A DNA stretch of 64,000 nucleotides from Enhygromyxa salina. GTDB lineage: Bacteria > Myxococcota_A > Polyangia > Nannocystales > Nannocystaceae. Of the stretch, positions 46,377 to 55,985 are shown in pieces. The position numbers were made by a program, and so were the translations under genes. The stretch is taken from contig NZ_PVNL01000032.1 of the NCBI RefSeq assembly GCF_002994635.1, positions 1 to 64,000 of the forward strand. The letters are read 5' to 3'. Under the pieces are notes generated by a model. It ran no database searches, had not been told where the DNA came from, and saw nothing but the letters and a program-made list of their open reading frames with translations. Within the stretch, counting starts at the first letter, position 1. Each line of letters opens with the position of its first letter.

Positions 46377-48506
46377 ATGGGATCAACCGAGCCGGGCATT
46401 TCGGATATTCTGGAGACTCAGTGCCCAAGCGTGGCGCTCGACCAACGACCGCTGCGGCTGATGCCGGGCCAGATAATTCCGGGCACCAGCTGGCGCATCA
46501 CCCAGTGGCTCGGCGAGGGCAACATGGGCGTGGTCTACGAGGCGCGCCACGTCGAGATCGACCGACGCGCCGCGATCAAGATCATCGCTAGCTCGCTGGC
46601 CGAGGATCCTGCTGCGATCGCGGACTTCCGCAGCGAGGCCAGCGCGAGCGCCAAGATCGGGTCTCCGAACATAGCAGACGTGTTCGACTTCGCGGTGCTC
46701 GACGATGGCCGCTTGATGATGGCCATGGAGTTCGTCCCCGGGCGCAGCCTCCACGAGATCCTCATCGACGAGGGCTGCCTGTCCCCGAGCCGACTGATCG
46801 GCCTGTTTCGTCAGGTCTGCAAGGGGCTGCAGGCTGCCCACGACGCCGGCCTCGTCCACCGCGACGTCAAGCCCGAGAACATCATGGTTGGCGACATCGG
46901 CGGGCGTCGGGATACCGTGAAGCTCGTCGACTTTGGCATCGTCTCGATCTTGGGCGAGCGTTCGTTGCGGCACGCGGGCACGCCCTACTACATGCCCCCC
47001 GAGGGCATGGCGGACGGCGCGATCGATGGTCGCTACGACATCTACTCGGTCGGCTGTGTGATGTACGAGATGCTGGTTGGTGTGCCGCCCTTCGTCGACC
47101 GCAACCTCCAGCGCGTGCTTCAGATGCACGCCTACGACCCGGTGCCCGCGCTGATCACCACCGACGCGAGCGTCCCGGACGCGCTGATCGAGGTTGTCCG
47201 ACGGTGCCTGGCCAAAGATCCGGCGGACCGCTACGCCTCCATGAAAGAGCTCGAGGTCGCCTTGTGCGAGGCGCAGATCGGCGGCCAGCTGCGCACGACC
47301 TGGGATGACCTCGCGCTGCCTGCGATCGAGCCGGAGCGACACGCGAAGCTGCTCTCCCAGATGCCGTCGCGCACGTCCAGGCGCGGCGTATCGGGCTGGT
47401 GGGTGCCGGTCTTGCTCGCGTTTGGTGTCGTCGCCGGTGGCATGATCGCCTGGCCGATGTTGAGGGCCGAACCGGTGCTTGGCTCGTCGCGCGGGGCCGC
47501 ATCTGCGCAGACCGACGACCTGGTCGACCGCGCCCATGAGGCAGCCGCGCTGGCCTACTACGTGTATCCACCTGTCGTCGACCCTCGGGCCGACACCGCG
47601 TACAGGATCTTGATCGAGCTCGAGAGCCTCGATAGCGAGGAGGCCCTCCGCGCCGCGCGTGAACTCCGTCTCGAGCTGGCCTCGACGCTCGTTCGGCTCG
47701 GCGACGAGACCTGGGACAAGGCGGGCGGCGAGCCGTTTGCCCTCGACTTCTACGTGCAAGCGATGTTGTTCGCCCCGCTGATCGAGCCGGCTCGCAGCCG
47801 CGCCGCGATCTCGCCCGGCGAGCTGCTCGTGCTGCACCGCAAGGCTGGCACTGGGGACTTCACCGTGCCGGAGCTGATCGCCGTCGAGCCGCTGCTGGCC
47901 TTGGTCGAGCCGAACTTGGCTGACAAGCGGGACAAGCTCGAGCAGTTCAAGCTCCTGCGCAGCGACCAGCGTCCCGCGAGCACGACCGCCCAACTCGACG
48001 CGCTGATCGAGAACGAGTTTGGTCTGCGGTTGCCGAACGTCGCTGGCTCACGCAACGGCGCGGGAGCGCCCACCGTCAGCGCGCCAAGTGAGATCGCCAT
48101 TGACGACGATGAGGACCCGAGCTCGCAACGCCAGGCAACGGTGGGTAAGCGCGCGGCCGACAAGGTCATCGCCAAGGCCGACGCCGCGCGCGAGGGCGCC
48201 CGGCTAGAAGTTGCCGAGAAGCTGTATCACAAAGCGTTGCGCATCGAGGCCGGCCGCGTCGACGCGCTCGCCGGACTCGGCCACGTCTACTTTCAACGAG
48301 CCAACCACGCCAACGCCGCGACCTACTATGAAATGGCGGTGCGTCGATCGCGTCGCGACGCCACGCTTCGAATTGCGCTTGGCGATACCTATACGAAGTT
48401 GCTCCGCTATGAGCAGGCGCTCGAGCAGTACGAGACCGCCAAAGCGCTCGGCAGCAGCAAAGCAGCGGGGCGCATCGCGCGAATCGATCAGCGCAGCGGC
48501 GGCTAG
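46377..48506 (+). CDS. Eukaryote-like Ser/Thr protein kinase with C-terminal TPR region
   Basis: 709 residues from ATG 46377; the frame is open earlier without kinase features. Kinase domain about 35-290: WLGEGNMGVVYEARH (Gly loop), AAIKI (Lys), LVHRDVKPENIM (catalytic Asp163), VDFGIV (DFG), GTPYYMPPEGMADGAID (activation segment). A single transmembrane helix (VPVLLAFGVVAGGMIAW) places the kinase in the cytoplasm and the 350-residue C-terminal part outside, with TPR-like units at the end (KLYHKALRIEAGRVDALAGLGHVYF, RIALGDTYTKLLRYEQALEQYETA). Substrate unknown. A 26-bp direct repeat lies on each side of the gene. Confidence 0.9.
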   Translation: MGSTEPGISDILETQCPSVALDQRPLRLMPGQIIPGTSWRITQWLGEGNMGVVYEARHVEIDRRAAIKIIASSLAEDPAAIADFRSEASASAKIGSPNIADVFDFAVLDDGRLMMAMEFVPGRSLHEILIDEGCLSPSRLIGLFRQVCKGLQAAHDAGLVHRDVKPENIMVGDIGGRRDTVKLVDFGIVSILGERSLRHAGTPYYMPPEGMADGAIDGRYDIYSVGCVMYEMLVGVPPFVDRNLQRVLQMHAYDPVPALITTDASVPDALIEVVRRCLAKDPADRYASMKELEVALCEAQIGGQLRTTWDDLALPAIEPERHAKLLSQMPSRTSRRGVSGWWVPVLLAFGVVAGGMIAWPMLRAEPVLGSSRGAASAQTDDLVDRAHEAAALAYYVYPPVVDPRADTAYRILIELESLDSEEALRAARELRLELASTLVRLGDETWDKAGGEPFALDFYVQAMLFAPLIEPARSRAAISPGELLVLHRKAGTGDFTVPELIAVEPLLALVEPNLADKRDKLEQFKLLRSDQRPASTTAQLDALIENEFGLRLPNVAGSRNGAGAPTVSAPSEIAIDDDEDPSSQRQATVGKRAADKVIAKADAAREGARLEVAEKLYHKALRIEAGRVDALAGLGHVYFQRANHANAATYYEMAVRRSRRDATLRIALGDTYTKLLRYEQALEQYETAKALGSSKAAGRIARIDQRSGG

Positions 48507-48561
48507 AGCGCCCACCCGTTTGAAGTCCAGCCGCTGACGTGTCTGGTCGCTTCATGCGCTG

Positions 48562-49617
48562 CTAAAACCACCACGCGATGCCGCCGGGGGCGGGCATGAG
48601 GCGCGTGGTCTTCGACGAGTTCGCTCGCTGACCCTTGGCGGCCATGACCAGTAGCGCGACACCGGCTCCGATCATCACGACGCCTCCGAGCGTGAGGCCG
48701 ATCCCGCCCTCGAGGGTCGCGTGGCGCCATCGGCAGTTCCCGTCGACGTCGACGTTGGCACCCGAGCAGTCGCTGGTGATCGGTCGCCCGTCCAGCGTGA
48801 TCACGGCCGCGCCACCAGCGACCGCGCCGACCCCAGCCGCGAGCGCACCCCACCCCAGGCCCACATACAGCTTGGTGCGGTCGAGCGCAGCCTTGGGCGG
48901 GAGCCGCTGCAACTCGAAGTCGAGCACCGCCGACTCCCCGGCCGCGACCTCGAGCTCGCGCTCGATATCGATGTATTCGTCGAACTCGACGCGCAGCTCG
49001 TGGATGCCGATCTCGATCGGCAATTCGAGCGGTGAGATCCCGACCAGCTTGTCATCAATCAGGATCTTCGCGCCCGGCGGTTGGCTGCGAATCTCGAAGA
49101 ACGCCGCGCGCGTGGCCACGTCGACCTTGCGACCGATACGAGCGCCGAGGTCACCCATGAGGCCGGTCGCCTCGGTGAGACCACACAGCTCACACGTGTC
49201 CTCGATCCGCGCCGTGAGGGCACCGGTCGCCGCATAGAGGGTCAGGCGCAGGTGGTAGTCTTCGTTGTCGAGGGTGATCTCGCTGACGAGCAGAAACCTC
49301 GCGCTGGTCTGGGCGATCAAGGTGGCCCGGCATGTGTCGTCAGCACAGGCGGCGGCACGGCGCGCGAACGCGGCGGAGATCTCGATGATCTCGAGGTCGC
49401 TGGTTTGTACGACCTCGCGCAGGCGCGCCTCGAGCTGGCGCGCGATCGCTTTGTTGAGATCGCCTTGAATCACCGCTGGCGCGACGATGACAGGCTCACC
49501 GGCCCTTGCCGACGACGACGACATGTAGAGCGTGACGCCCACGGCGGTGCTCACGGCGAGCCGTCCGAGCCGTCCGAGCCGTCCGAGCCGTCCGAGCCGT
49601 CCGAGCCGTCCGGTCAT
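48562..49617 (-). CDS. PEGA-domain envelope protein with RLG-repeat N-terminus
   Basis: 351 residues. N-terminus MTG followed by RLG five times and RL, encoded by 9-bp repeats, then a signal-like helix with an ARA cleavage site near residue 39. Residues 45-165 (PAVIQGDLNKAIARQLEARLREVV, DDTCRATLIAQTSARFLLVSEI) resemble periplasmic proteins that precede PEGA domains in myxobacteria. A PEGA domain follows: FEIRSQPPGAKILIDDKLVGISPLELPIEIGIHELRVEFDEY. Two C-terminal transmembrane helices with a Gly-rich turn. Its ATG overlaps the stop of the Cys-rich gene upstream (ATGA). Confidence 0.8.
   Translation of the reverse strand: MTGRLGRLGRLGRLGRLGRLAVSTAVGVTLYMSSSSARAGEPVIVAPAVIQGDLNKAIARQLEARLREVVQTSDLEIIEISAAFARRAAACADDTCRATLIAQTSARFLLVSEITLDNEDYHLRLTLYAATGALTARIEDTCELCGLTEATGLMGDLGARIGRKVDVATRAAFFEIRSQPPGAKILIDDKLVGISPLELPIEIGIHELRVEFDEYIDIERELEVAAGESAVLDFELQRLPPKAALDRTKLYVGLGWGALAAGVGAVAGGAAVITLDGRPITSDCSGANVDVDGNCRWRHATLEGGIGLTLGGVVMIGAGVALLVMAAKGQRANSSKTTRLMPAPGGIAWWF
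49561..49613 (-). repeat. 9-bp tandem repeat (CCGTCCGAG) at the start of the PEGA gene
   Basis: Five full copies and a partial one, encoding RLG units within the first 20 codons. Unit length is a multiple of three, so copy changes alter the length of the basic N-region, not the frame. Confidence 0.9.
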
Positions 49618-50621
49618 TCACAACCCCCGCGTTCGCACGACTCGCCCATTGCGCAGGCCGTGTCGCAGTCACCACAATGGCTGGCGTCTTTGTCTGTGTC
49701 GAAGCAGCCGTCGTCGCACACGGTCTTGCCGCCCTTGCACGCGCACTCGCCCTCCTTGCACGACTGGGCCGCCGCGCAGGCGTGGCCGCACGAGCCACAA
49801 TTCACCTTGTCGGTCCGGAGGTCGACGCAGGCCTCGCCGCAGCTGTCGAGGTCGGGCTCGCACTCACACTGGCCGGCGTCGCAGAGCTCTTTGGCCTTGC
49901 ACAATTGATTGCAGCCGCCACAGTGCAACGGGTCCGTCTGGAGGTCGACGCAGGATTGGCCGCAGCTCACCAGCGAGGCCGCGCACTCCTGAACGCAAGC
50001 GCCCTCCATACAAAACCCGTCACATGGCTGGTCACAGCCGCCACAGTGCATCGAGTTGGTGTTGGTGTCGACGCACGCGTCCGCGCACGCGGTCTGGGGT
50101 GGATCACACACCAGATCGCAGGTGCCCATGACGCAGCTGCGATCGTCGTTGCAGGCGGTGTTGCACATGCCGCAGTGATCCACGGAGCTGTCTGTGTCGA
50201 CGCAGACAGGCTCGCAGACCAGGCTGGGCGCAGGACACTCGGAGTCGCAGGCTCCGTTGACACAGTACTCTCCGAGTGAGCACGCGATCCCGCAAGCGCC
50301 ACAATGCTGGAGACTGGTTTGAGTGTCCACGCAGCTGCCGTCGCACGAGCGCCGGTCGCCTGGGCAATCGACCAGACACACCCCGGCCTTGCAGACCTCG
50401 TGGTCGAAGCAAGGCTGAGCGCAGCCGCCGCAGTGTTCGATGTTCAGCTCGGTGTCGACGCAGGCCCCATCACAATTGCTGTGGCTGAAGCTTTGATTGC
50501 GGTCATCGCAGCTCTCGTCGGTGTCCGCTGAAGCGTTGAAGTTGGGGTTGAGCTCGCGGCAGCCCAGCGCCGCCATGACGCAGGCCACGCCGATCCACGA
50601 TAATTTATGAGCGAGTGTCAT
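49614..50621 (-). CDS. Cys-rich lipoprotein with HCGGC...C repeats
   Basis: 335 residues. Lipobox ALGC (Cys21). The mature protein is made of about seven units close to C.....CVD..T....HCG.C...C.....C..G.C, a pattern found in myxobacterial surface proteins, with Cys making up about 15% of residues. Ends in ERGGCE. Translationally coupled to the PEGA-domain gene, and divided by 77 bp from the kinase gene upstream on the same strand, so the three may form one operon: kinase, Cys-rich lipoprotein, PEGA protein. Confidence 0.8.
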   Translation of the reverse strand: MTLAHKLSWIGVACVMAALGCRELNPNFNASADTDESCDDRNQSFSHSNCDGACVDTELNIEHCGGCAQPCFDHEVCKAGVCLVDCPGDRRSCDGSCVDTQTSLQHCGACGIACSLGEYCVNGACDSECPAPSLVCEPVCVDTDSSVDHCGMCNTACNDDRSCVMGTCDLVCDPPQTACADACVDTNTNSMHCGGCDQPCDGFCMEGACVQECAASLVSCGQSCVDLQTDPLHCGGCNQLCKAKELCDAGQCECEPDLDSCGEACVDLRTDKVNCGSCGHACAAAQSCKEGECACKGGKTVCDDGCFDTDKDASHCGDCDTACAMGESCERGGCE

Positions 50622-50698
50622 CGAATGTCGACATGTACCACAGCCCCGAAGAGCGAGCCATTGGAATCAAACGACCCCAACCCGGCTGATCCACACGG

Positions 50699-51922
50699 CT
50701 ATATGCTCATGACCGCGAGCAGGCCGGCGAGCGTCGTCGCGGCCGCCATCACCCCGGGCCTTCGCCACCAGCGAGGGTGCATGGTCACGGGTACGACCGC
50801 TGCAATTGCGGCGGCGAACGCCTCGATGGTCGCAAAGCGATCGTCTGGAGCTTTGGACAACGCCCGGGCATAGATCGCTTCAATCGCCTCGACAACCACG
50901 AATTCCTCACCACCGAGCTCCTGCAAGGTGGGCGGCGGATCGAAGATCTGCGCCGAGATCACGCCCGTAGCACACGTGGATTCGAACGGCACCCGGCCCG
51001 TCAACAGCTCCCCGAGCAAGATTCCGGCCGCGTAGATGTCGCTCCGAGCGTCGACCGGGTGGCCCTGGGCCTGCTCCGGCGACATGTATTCGGGCGTGCC
51101 GATCACCCGGCGATCGCCGGTGAATTGATCCGTCCAGCCAGGGTCGAGCGTCTGTGTCGGGTCGTCCTCGACCGAGGTCATGCGCTCCCCCGCGCTGACG
51201 CTCGAGTGGGTCGCAACCCCGAAGTCGAGCAGCTTGACCGTGTCATCCACATAAAAACAGTTGGCGGGTTTCAGATCGCGGTGGACCAGCCCGGCGTGAT
51301 GAGCCGCGCTCAGTCCACTACAGATATCCCGCATCAGCGACTGCACGCGCGGCCACGGCAGCGGCCCATCACGCCGAACCATCGCGCGCAGATCCTCGCC
51401 TTCGAGCAGCTCCATCACCATGAACACGACGCCCTCCTGCGTGGATCCGAAGTCGAGCACATCGACGATGTTGGGGTGCCGCAGGTGCGAGGTCATGTGG
51501 GCCTCAGCCACAAAGCGCGCGAGCCTGTCGTCGCGGTAGCGGTGATCTTCGTTGAGGATCTTGATGGCTACGGTGCGATCGATCGACAGCAGGCGTCCGG
51601 CGTAGACCATGGCCATGCCGCCGCGCCCAAGTCGCCGCTCGACCCGGTAGCGATCCGCGAGGATCAGCGGGGGCGACCTGCCCTCCCCGACCGCACGCAG
51701 CTGCGCGTGGGTCGGGCCACTGGCCCCCGCGGCAGGTTGGGGCAACGTGCGCTCGGCGTGCGGGTCGCTCTTCAACGGCACGCCGTCAGTCTGCGCGCCG
51801 GGCTTTGCATCCAAGGGGGCAATGATCGAGAGCATCGGCGGGAGCGAACGGACCGGTGCGCGCACCTTTGGGAGCGCCCGAAGGGCGTCAGAAGATGCTC
51901 GGTTGTTGTGTGCTGTGGTCAT
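50699..51922 (-). CDS. Ser/Thr protein kinase with C-terminal membrane anchor
   Basis: 407 residues from ATG 51922; a TTG start two codons up is possible. After a 90-residue Pro/Ala-rich N-terminal region comes a full kinase domain: RLGRGGMAMVYAGR, VAIKIL, LVHRDLKPANCF, LLDFGVATH, GTPEYMSPEQAQGHPVDARSDIYAAG. The protein ends shortly after one transmembrane helix (PGVMAAATTLAGLLAVMSI), so there is no sensory domain outside. The start of an apparent operon with the Cys-rich and PEGA genes. Confidence 0.9.
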   Translation of the reverse strand: MTTAHNNRASSDALRALPKVRAPVRSLPPMLSIIAPLDAKPGAQTDGVPLKSDPHAERTLPQPAAGASGPTHAQLRAVGEGRSPPLILADRYRVERRLGRGGMAMVYAGRLLSIDRTVAIKILNEDHRYRDDRLARFVAEAHMTSHLRHPNIVDVLDFGSTQEGVVFMVMELLEGEDLRAMVRRDGPLPWPRVQSLMRDICSGLSAAHHAGLVHRDLKPANCFYVDDTVKLLDFGVATHSSVSAGERMTSVEDDPTQTLDPGWTDQFTGDRRVIGTPEYMSPEQAQGHPVDARSDIYAAGILLGELLTGRVPFESTCATGVISAQIFDPPPTLQELGGEEFVVVEAIEAIYARALSKAPDDRFATIEAFAAAIAAVVPVTMHPRWWRRPGVMAAATTLAGLLAVMSI

Positions 51923-51967
51923 TGGCAATTGTTCGGAAATCCGGCCGAGCTGGTCGATTGTGAGGGG

Positions 51968-52126
51968 TTACTTGCTATCGAGGATCTTGCGACCTTGAAT
52001 CACGCGAATGAGCACGGTGATGACCGCGATGACCAGCAGGACGTGGATGAAACCACCCATCGTGTAAGAAGAGACCATTCCGAGCGCCCAGAGCACGAGG
52101 AGTATGACTGCGATTGTCCAAAGCAT
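51968..52126 (-). CDS. DUF5670 (lmo0937-like) small membrane protein
   Basis: 52 residues. MLWTIAVILLVLWALGMVSS, then YTMGGFIHVLLVIAVITVLI and a basic tail (RVIQGRKILDSK): two transmembrane helices separated by the YTMGGFIH motif, exactly the layout of the lmo0937-type family. The family is widespread and often stress-induced; its molecular role is unknown. AAGGA precedes the ATG. It follows the LEA-like gene by 85 bp on the same strand. Confidence 0.85.
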   Translation of the reverse strand: MLWTIAVILLVLWALGMVSSYTMGGFIHVLLVIAVITVLIRVIQGRKILDSK

Positions 52127-52211
52127 GAGAGTTCTTCCTTACGCGGGCGAGGCCCGCACGAAACGTGAGAAATGAAGGAGGTGAGTGTGTGATGTGAGCA
52201 GCGCCGGCCGC

Positions 52212-52517
52212 TCAGCTCTTGCCCAGCTTGTCAACCTTCCGGCGGACATCCTTTGCAACCCGCTCGACCCCATGGGTGATGTCCTCGATCACCTCCTTGG
52301 CCCGATGACCGGCGTCGTGAGCAATCTCGTGCGCCCGCCGGCTAGCGTCGTGGGCGGCCTCGTTGATCTGGCGGCCAGCGTCATGCGCGGCCTCGTTGAC
52401 CTGGCGGCCAGCGTCATGCGCGAGCTCTTGCGCCTTGCGGCTGGCCTCGTGGGCCTTCTCTTCGAGGGTGGAGGTGACATCGGCGGTGGACGTGGAGCGC
52501 GTGTTTTCTTTTTTCAT
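52212..52517 (-). CDS. LEA-like / apolipoprotein-like amphipathic repeat protein
   Basis: 101 residues, no signal peptide. Almost the whole length is 11-residue repeats of the AHDAGRQVNEA type (five or more), Ala/Glu/Lys/His-rich, predicted to be one long amphipathic helix or disordered until dried. This is the pattern of group-3 late embryogenesis abundant proteins, which protect proteins and membranes from desiccation or freezing. The underlying DNA repeats are 33 bp long. With the DUF5670 gene it forms a small stress cluster, divergent from the sigma-54 activator. Confidence 0.75.
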   Translation of the reverse strand: MKKENTRSTSTADVTSTLEEKAHEASRKAQELAHDAGRQVNEAAHDAGRQINEAAHDASRRAHEIAHDAGHRAKEVIEDITHGVERVAKDVRRKVDKLGKS

Positions 52518-52677
52518 GACGATCGGCGCGAGAATCGGGTTCCCGCGGCCGACTAGCTATGCATGACCGGGCCCATGCGAAAATAGTGATGAATTTCAAC
52601 GGCATTCTCGATATTCGTCAAATTCGTCCTCGACTCTCCATCACTATGAAGTACTTGAGTCCGTTCAAATTGACCGA

Positions 52678-54318
52678 GTGACGATGCGCGCCGAAGATCT
52701 AGACCACGGAGAATTGCTCGAGTTAGATGCCGAGTCGGGAGTGATCCGCTTTGCGGGCCAGCGCGCGCTGCTGCTCGACGCTGTCGCGATGGGCCTCTTG
52801 CGCAAGTATCTGGTCGAGAATTTCGGCATCAACGCGGCGCGCACGGTCCTGACACAATTCGGGTTTGCCCACGGATGGCGCATGGCCGAGGCGATTCACG
52901 CCGAATTCGAGTGGGAGAACGGCGCCGAGTGGGCCCGCGCGGGGGCCCGACCCCACGCGCTCGTCGGGCTGTTCCGGGTTCAGGCAGGGCCCGAGGGTCC
53001 ACTCTCCAAGCTGGGGGCGATGATCCTGGCGTCGTATGAGGCGGAGCAGCATCTGCTTCACTTTGGCCGCGCGGACACCTCCGTGTGTTGGACGATCTGC
53101 GGGCTCATCAGTGGTTACCTCAGCCGCAGCATCGGCAAGGACATTTGTGTGCTCGAGAATCGCTGCCTGTGCAAAGGCGACGCCTCGTGCCACATGTTCG
53201 CGCGCACCCGCGAAGAGTGGGGCGACGATCGGGCTGATGAGCTGACCTTCTTCGAGCCGCGTCGCCTCGAAGAGTGTCTGGATGTGTCGCTGCATCGGGT
53301 CATGGCCACGCTCAAGGACGCCGAGCATAAGCTGACCGAGCACCGGCGCGCGCTCAGGAGGGTCGCCCGCGAGGTTGACGAGCCGTTTGGGGTGATCGCC
53401 AAGAGCCCCGCGATGCGGGCCTCCGTCGAGCTCGCGCGACGCGTGGCCAAGGTCGACTCTACGGTCTTGATCACCGGCGAGAGCGGCTCGGGCAAAGAGC
53501 GCGTGGCTAGGCTGTTGCACGACGAGTCGACCCGCGCGGCCGGACCGTTCGTGGCGATCAACTGTGGAGCGATCGCAGAGAGCCTGCTCGAGAGCGAGCT
53601 GTTTGGCCACGCGCGCGGCGCCTTCACTGGCGCGAGCCAAGACCGACCGGGACTGTTCGAGGCGGCTCAAGGCGGCTCCTTGTTGTTGGACGAGGTCGGC
53701 GAGGTGTCAGCGGCCATGCAGGTCAAGCTGCTTCGCGCGCTGCAAGAGCGGGAGATCCGGCGAGTCGGTGAGAACAAGAACCGCAGGTTCGATGTCCGCG
53801 TGATCGCGGCCACCAACCGGGATCTGCTCGAGAGCGTGGCCAGCGGCGTGTTCCGGCAGGACCTCTACTATCGACTCAAGGTCATCGAGCTGCACGTGCC
53901 GCCGCTGCGCGAGCGCAGGGACGACATCCTGCCCCTCGCTCGGGTGCTGCTCGCGGACGCGGCGATGCGAATGAAGCGCGAGCTCGAAGGCCTGACCCCG
54001 GCCGTCGCGGATCAGCTGCTGCGCTACCCGTGGCCAGGCAACGTCCGCGAACTACAAAACGCGATGGAGCGCGCCGCCGCGCTGGCCCAGGGTAATCGCG
54101 TGGAGATCGAGGACTTGCCCGAAGAGCTGCGAGTCGTGCTGCCCCTGCCCTTGGTTGCGCAGGAGCAGGTGCGCCCGCTCGCGGACATCGAGAAGGACTA
54201 CATCTTGTCGGCGCTCCAACTCAATCGCGGCAATCAGACACACACGGCGGCGCAGCTCGGGATCGGGACGGCCACCCTCTACCGCAAGCTAAAACGCTAC
54301 AACCTGAAGGATGGCTGA
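52678..54318 (+). CDS. Sigma-54-dependent activator with XylR_N-V4R sensory domain
   Basis: 546 residues from GTG. Residues about 20-190 form a XylR/DmpR-type sensor: [34 protein letters not shown], then a V4R domain ending [22 protein letters not shown]. The central AAA+ domain has Walker A GESGSGKE, the sigma-54-contacting GAFTGA in [14 protein letters not shown], and Walker [14 protein letters not shown]-terminal Fis-type helix-turn-helix ([25 protein letters not shown]) binds DNA. Relatives sense aromatic compounds. It may regulate the divergent LEA/DUF5670 genes, but no clear -24/-12 promoter is visible there. TCAAAT ends 7 nt before the GTG. Confidence 0.9.
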   Translation: MTMRAEDLDHGELLELDAESGVIRFAGQRALLLDAVAMGLLRKYLVENFGINAARTVLTQFGFAHGWRMAEAIHAEFEWENGAEWARAGARPHALVGLFRVQAGPEGPLSKLGAMILASYEAEQHLLHFGRADTSVCWTICGLISGYLSRSIGKDICVLENRCLCKGDASCHMFARTREEWGDDRADELTFFEPRRLEECLDVSLHRVMATLKDAEHKLTEHRRALRRVAREVDEPFGVIAKSPAMRASVELARRVAKVDSTVLITGESGSGKERVARLLHDESTRAAGPFVAINCGAIAESLLESELFGHARGAFTGASQDRPGLFEAAQGGSLLLDEVGEVSAAMQVKLLRALQEREIRRVGENKNRRFDVRVIAATNRDLLESVASGVFRQDLYYRLKVIELHVPPLRERRDDILPLARVLLADAAMRMKRELEGLTPAVADQLLRYPWPGNVRELQNAMERAAALAQGNRVEIEDLPEELRVVLPLPLVAQEQVRPLADIEKDYILSALQLNRGNQTHTAAQLGIGTATLYRKLKRYNLKDG

Positions 54319-54402
54319 GCTCCGGCCGGTCGAGCCGCGTCGTACATGACGCGCGGCGACACCAGCGAAACACGGGACCTCGCAGGGCGGCAGCGGCTCG
54401 AC

Positions 54403-54473
54403 CCCTCGAGCGCGACGGCGACGTCGGCCCAGGTCAGCGACCAGACCCAGTCGCGCTCGCTGGGCGCGAGGCT
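54403..54473 (-). pseudogene. 71-bp copy of part of the right-edge helicase/nuclease-like gene
   Basis: Matches 63464-63534 at 69 of 71 bases. On the minus strand it encodes SLAPSERDWVWSLTWADVAVALEG, versus SLAPSDRYWVWSLTWADVAVALEG in the intact gene. A little more upstream looks coding (FTLEHAGGLWVGGVKHG), but no full gene exists. The rest of 54319-54685 shows nothing else. Confidence 0.85.
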
Positions 54474-54685
54474 CGGGCCGTGCTTGACGCCGCCGACCCA
54501 CAGGCCACCAGCGTGCTCGAGGGTGAAGGGCCGACGCTCGCTCTTGGGCATGCGTGGCGGTCGGCGCGTCGGCGGCCATTCCCGGGACGAACACGTGTCC
54601 ACGACCAGTCTGCCCGCCGGCTCGCCGTCCGTGTCCAACGACTCCCCTCGCAGCGCCCGTACGGAGCGGCGGGACAGCTGGCGGC

Positions 54686-55621
54686 ATGCGGAGGTTGGAC
54701 CCTGCGAGTGGATTGAAGGTTTTTTGCGATCGAGCCAAGCTGAGCGAGGTGGAGGCGACCTTCGACTACGTGCCCCGGCTGCCCGATACCGAAACGGCGG
54801 CCTTCGAGCGGCTGCTCGTTTTGGCTCGAGGGCGGCGAGTGGTCGCGCTGACAGGCGCCGGCTGCAGCACCGAGTCGGGCATCCCCGACTACCGGGGCGA
54901 GGGTACGCGGGCCCGGGCCCGCGATCCGATCCGTTTTGACACCTATGCCACTGACGCTGACGCGCGGGCTCGCTACTGGGCGCGTGCGGTCGTCGGTTGG
55001 CCGCGTTTTTCGAGCGCTCCTCCCAATCCGGTTCACCGTGCGCTCGCCAAGCTCGAGCAAGGCCGGCTGCTGCATGGGCTGATCACACAGAACGTCGACC
55101 GCCTCCACCATGCCGCGGGCAGCCGCGATGTCATCGAGCTACACGGCGCGCTCGCGGACGTCCGCTGCCTCGAGTGTGGGACCTTCGAAGACCGCGGTGA
55201 CCTTCAAGCTCGTCTGCTCGCACTCAACCCAGGCTGGCTCGAGCGAGCCGAAGCCACACGGCTCGCCCCCGACGGCGACGCCGATTTCGAACCGGATCGC
55301 GGCAGCTTTCGCGTCGCCGATTGCCTCGTGTGTGGAGGTGCGCTCAAGCCCAATGTCGTGTTTTTTGGTGAGCAGGTCCCCGCAGCGACCGTCGAGCGCG
55401 CCTATGCCCTGGTTGAAGCTGCCGAGCTCTTGTTGGTCCTCGGATCTTCGCTCGCGGTCTTCTCGGGGCTGCGGTTTGTCCGACGCGCGGCGGCCCAGGC
55501 GATTCCAATAGCGATCGTCACCGCGGGTCCAACCCGCGGCGACACACTCGCCAGCGTCAAGCTCGAGGCCCGGCTCGGCGAGTTGGTGCCTCGACTCGCG
55601 GATGCCCTCGGCCCTAGCTGA
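54686..55621 (+). CDS. Sirtuin (SIR2-family NAD-dependent protein deacylase)
   Basis: 311 residues from ATG 54686 (start not certain). NAD-binding motif [31 protein letters not shown] and the catalytic His in ELHG, a zinc site made of CLEC and CLVCGG, then [13 protein letters not shown] and [14 protein letters not shown]. All catalytic residues are present. Sirtuins remove acyl groups from lysines using NAD. The insert between the Cys pairs (about 45 residues, [29 protein letters not shown]) is typical of a bacterial subclass related to SIRT4. Monocistronic. Confidence 0.9.
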   Translation: MRRLDPASGLKVFCDRAKLSEVEATFDYVPRLPDTETAAFERLLVLARGRRVVALTGAGCSTESGIPDYRGEGTRARARDPIRFDTYATDADARARYWARAVVGWPRFSSAPPNPVHRALAKLEQGRLLHGLITQNVDRLHHAAGSRDVIELHGALADVRCLECGTFEDRGDLQARLLALNPGWLERAEATRLAPDGDADFEPDRGSFRVADCLVCGGALKPNVVFFGEQVPAATVERAYALVEAAELLLVLGSSLAVFSGLRFVRRAAAQAIPIAIVTAGPTRGDTLASVKLEARLGELVPRLADALGPS

Positions 55622-55665
55622 GGGGGGAACGTCGCCGAGAAGCTTTGGGCCGTGGACGGTCCGCA

Positions 55666-55760
55666 TGCGTGGAGGCCTTCACCCGCGTTCTTGCGGCCGA
55701 ACTGGGCCTTCGAAACATCCGTGCTCTCAGCCGGGGCCCGCATGCCGCACAGCCCGGGCG
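55666..55760 (+). pseudogene. Possible relic of a short-chain dehydrogenase gene
   Basis: The plus frame encodes VEAFTRVLAAELGLRNIRAL, which resembles the helix and strand after the SDR active site (family form: VEAFTRVLA.ELG..GI.VN), followed in another frame by DLGRLHRLAASAR. No Rossmann start or YxxxK is present. The 55622-55985 gap contains nothing else recognisable. Confidence 0.4.
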
Positions 55761-55985
55761 ATCTCGGACGGTTGCATCGGCTGGCGGCCAGCGCCCGAAA
55801 CAGCGCCCTTGGCGGTGGCTCCGAAACTGCGCGCCCTGATTGAACACGTCCGCCGCTGGCAGCGCTGACGAACAGCCAATGCTGTCTGAGAAGCATTGAA
55901 ACAGATGTAAAGGATCGGTGCTTTGGGCTCATATCACCACGCCGTTTACCTCGGGCGCCCACGAGCTGAGCGCAGCTGGTCGGCT

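Noticed and set aside
46383..47993. 536-codon minus-strand frame over the Ser/Thr kinase
   Set aside because: Shadow; the plus strand holds all kinase motifs.
50777..52168. 463-codon plus-strand frame over the second kinase and DUF5670 gene
   Set aside because: Shadow; Arg/His-rich and motif-free.
52518..52677. Sigma-54 (-24/-12) promoter for the LEA/DUF5670 pair
   Set aside because: I looked for GG-N10-GC with TTGC context on both strands and saw no convincing match.
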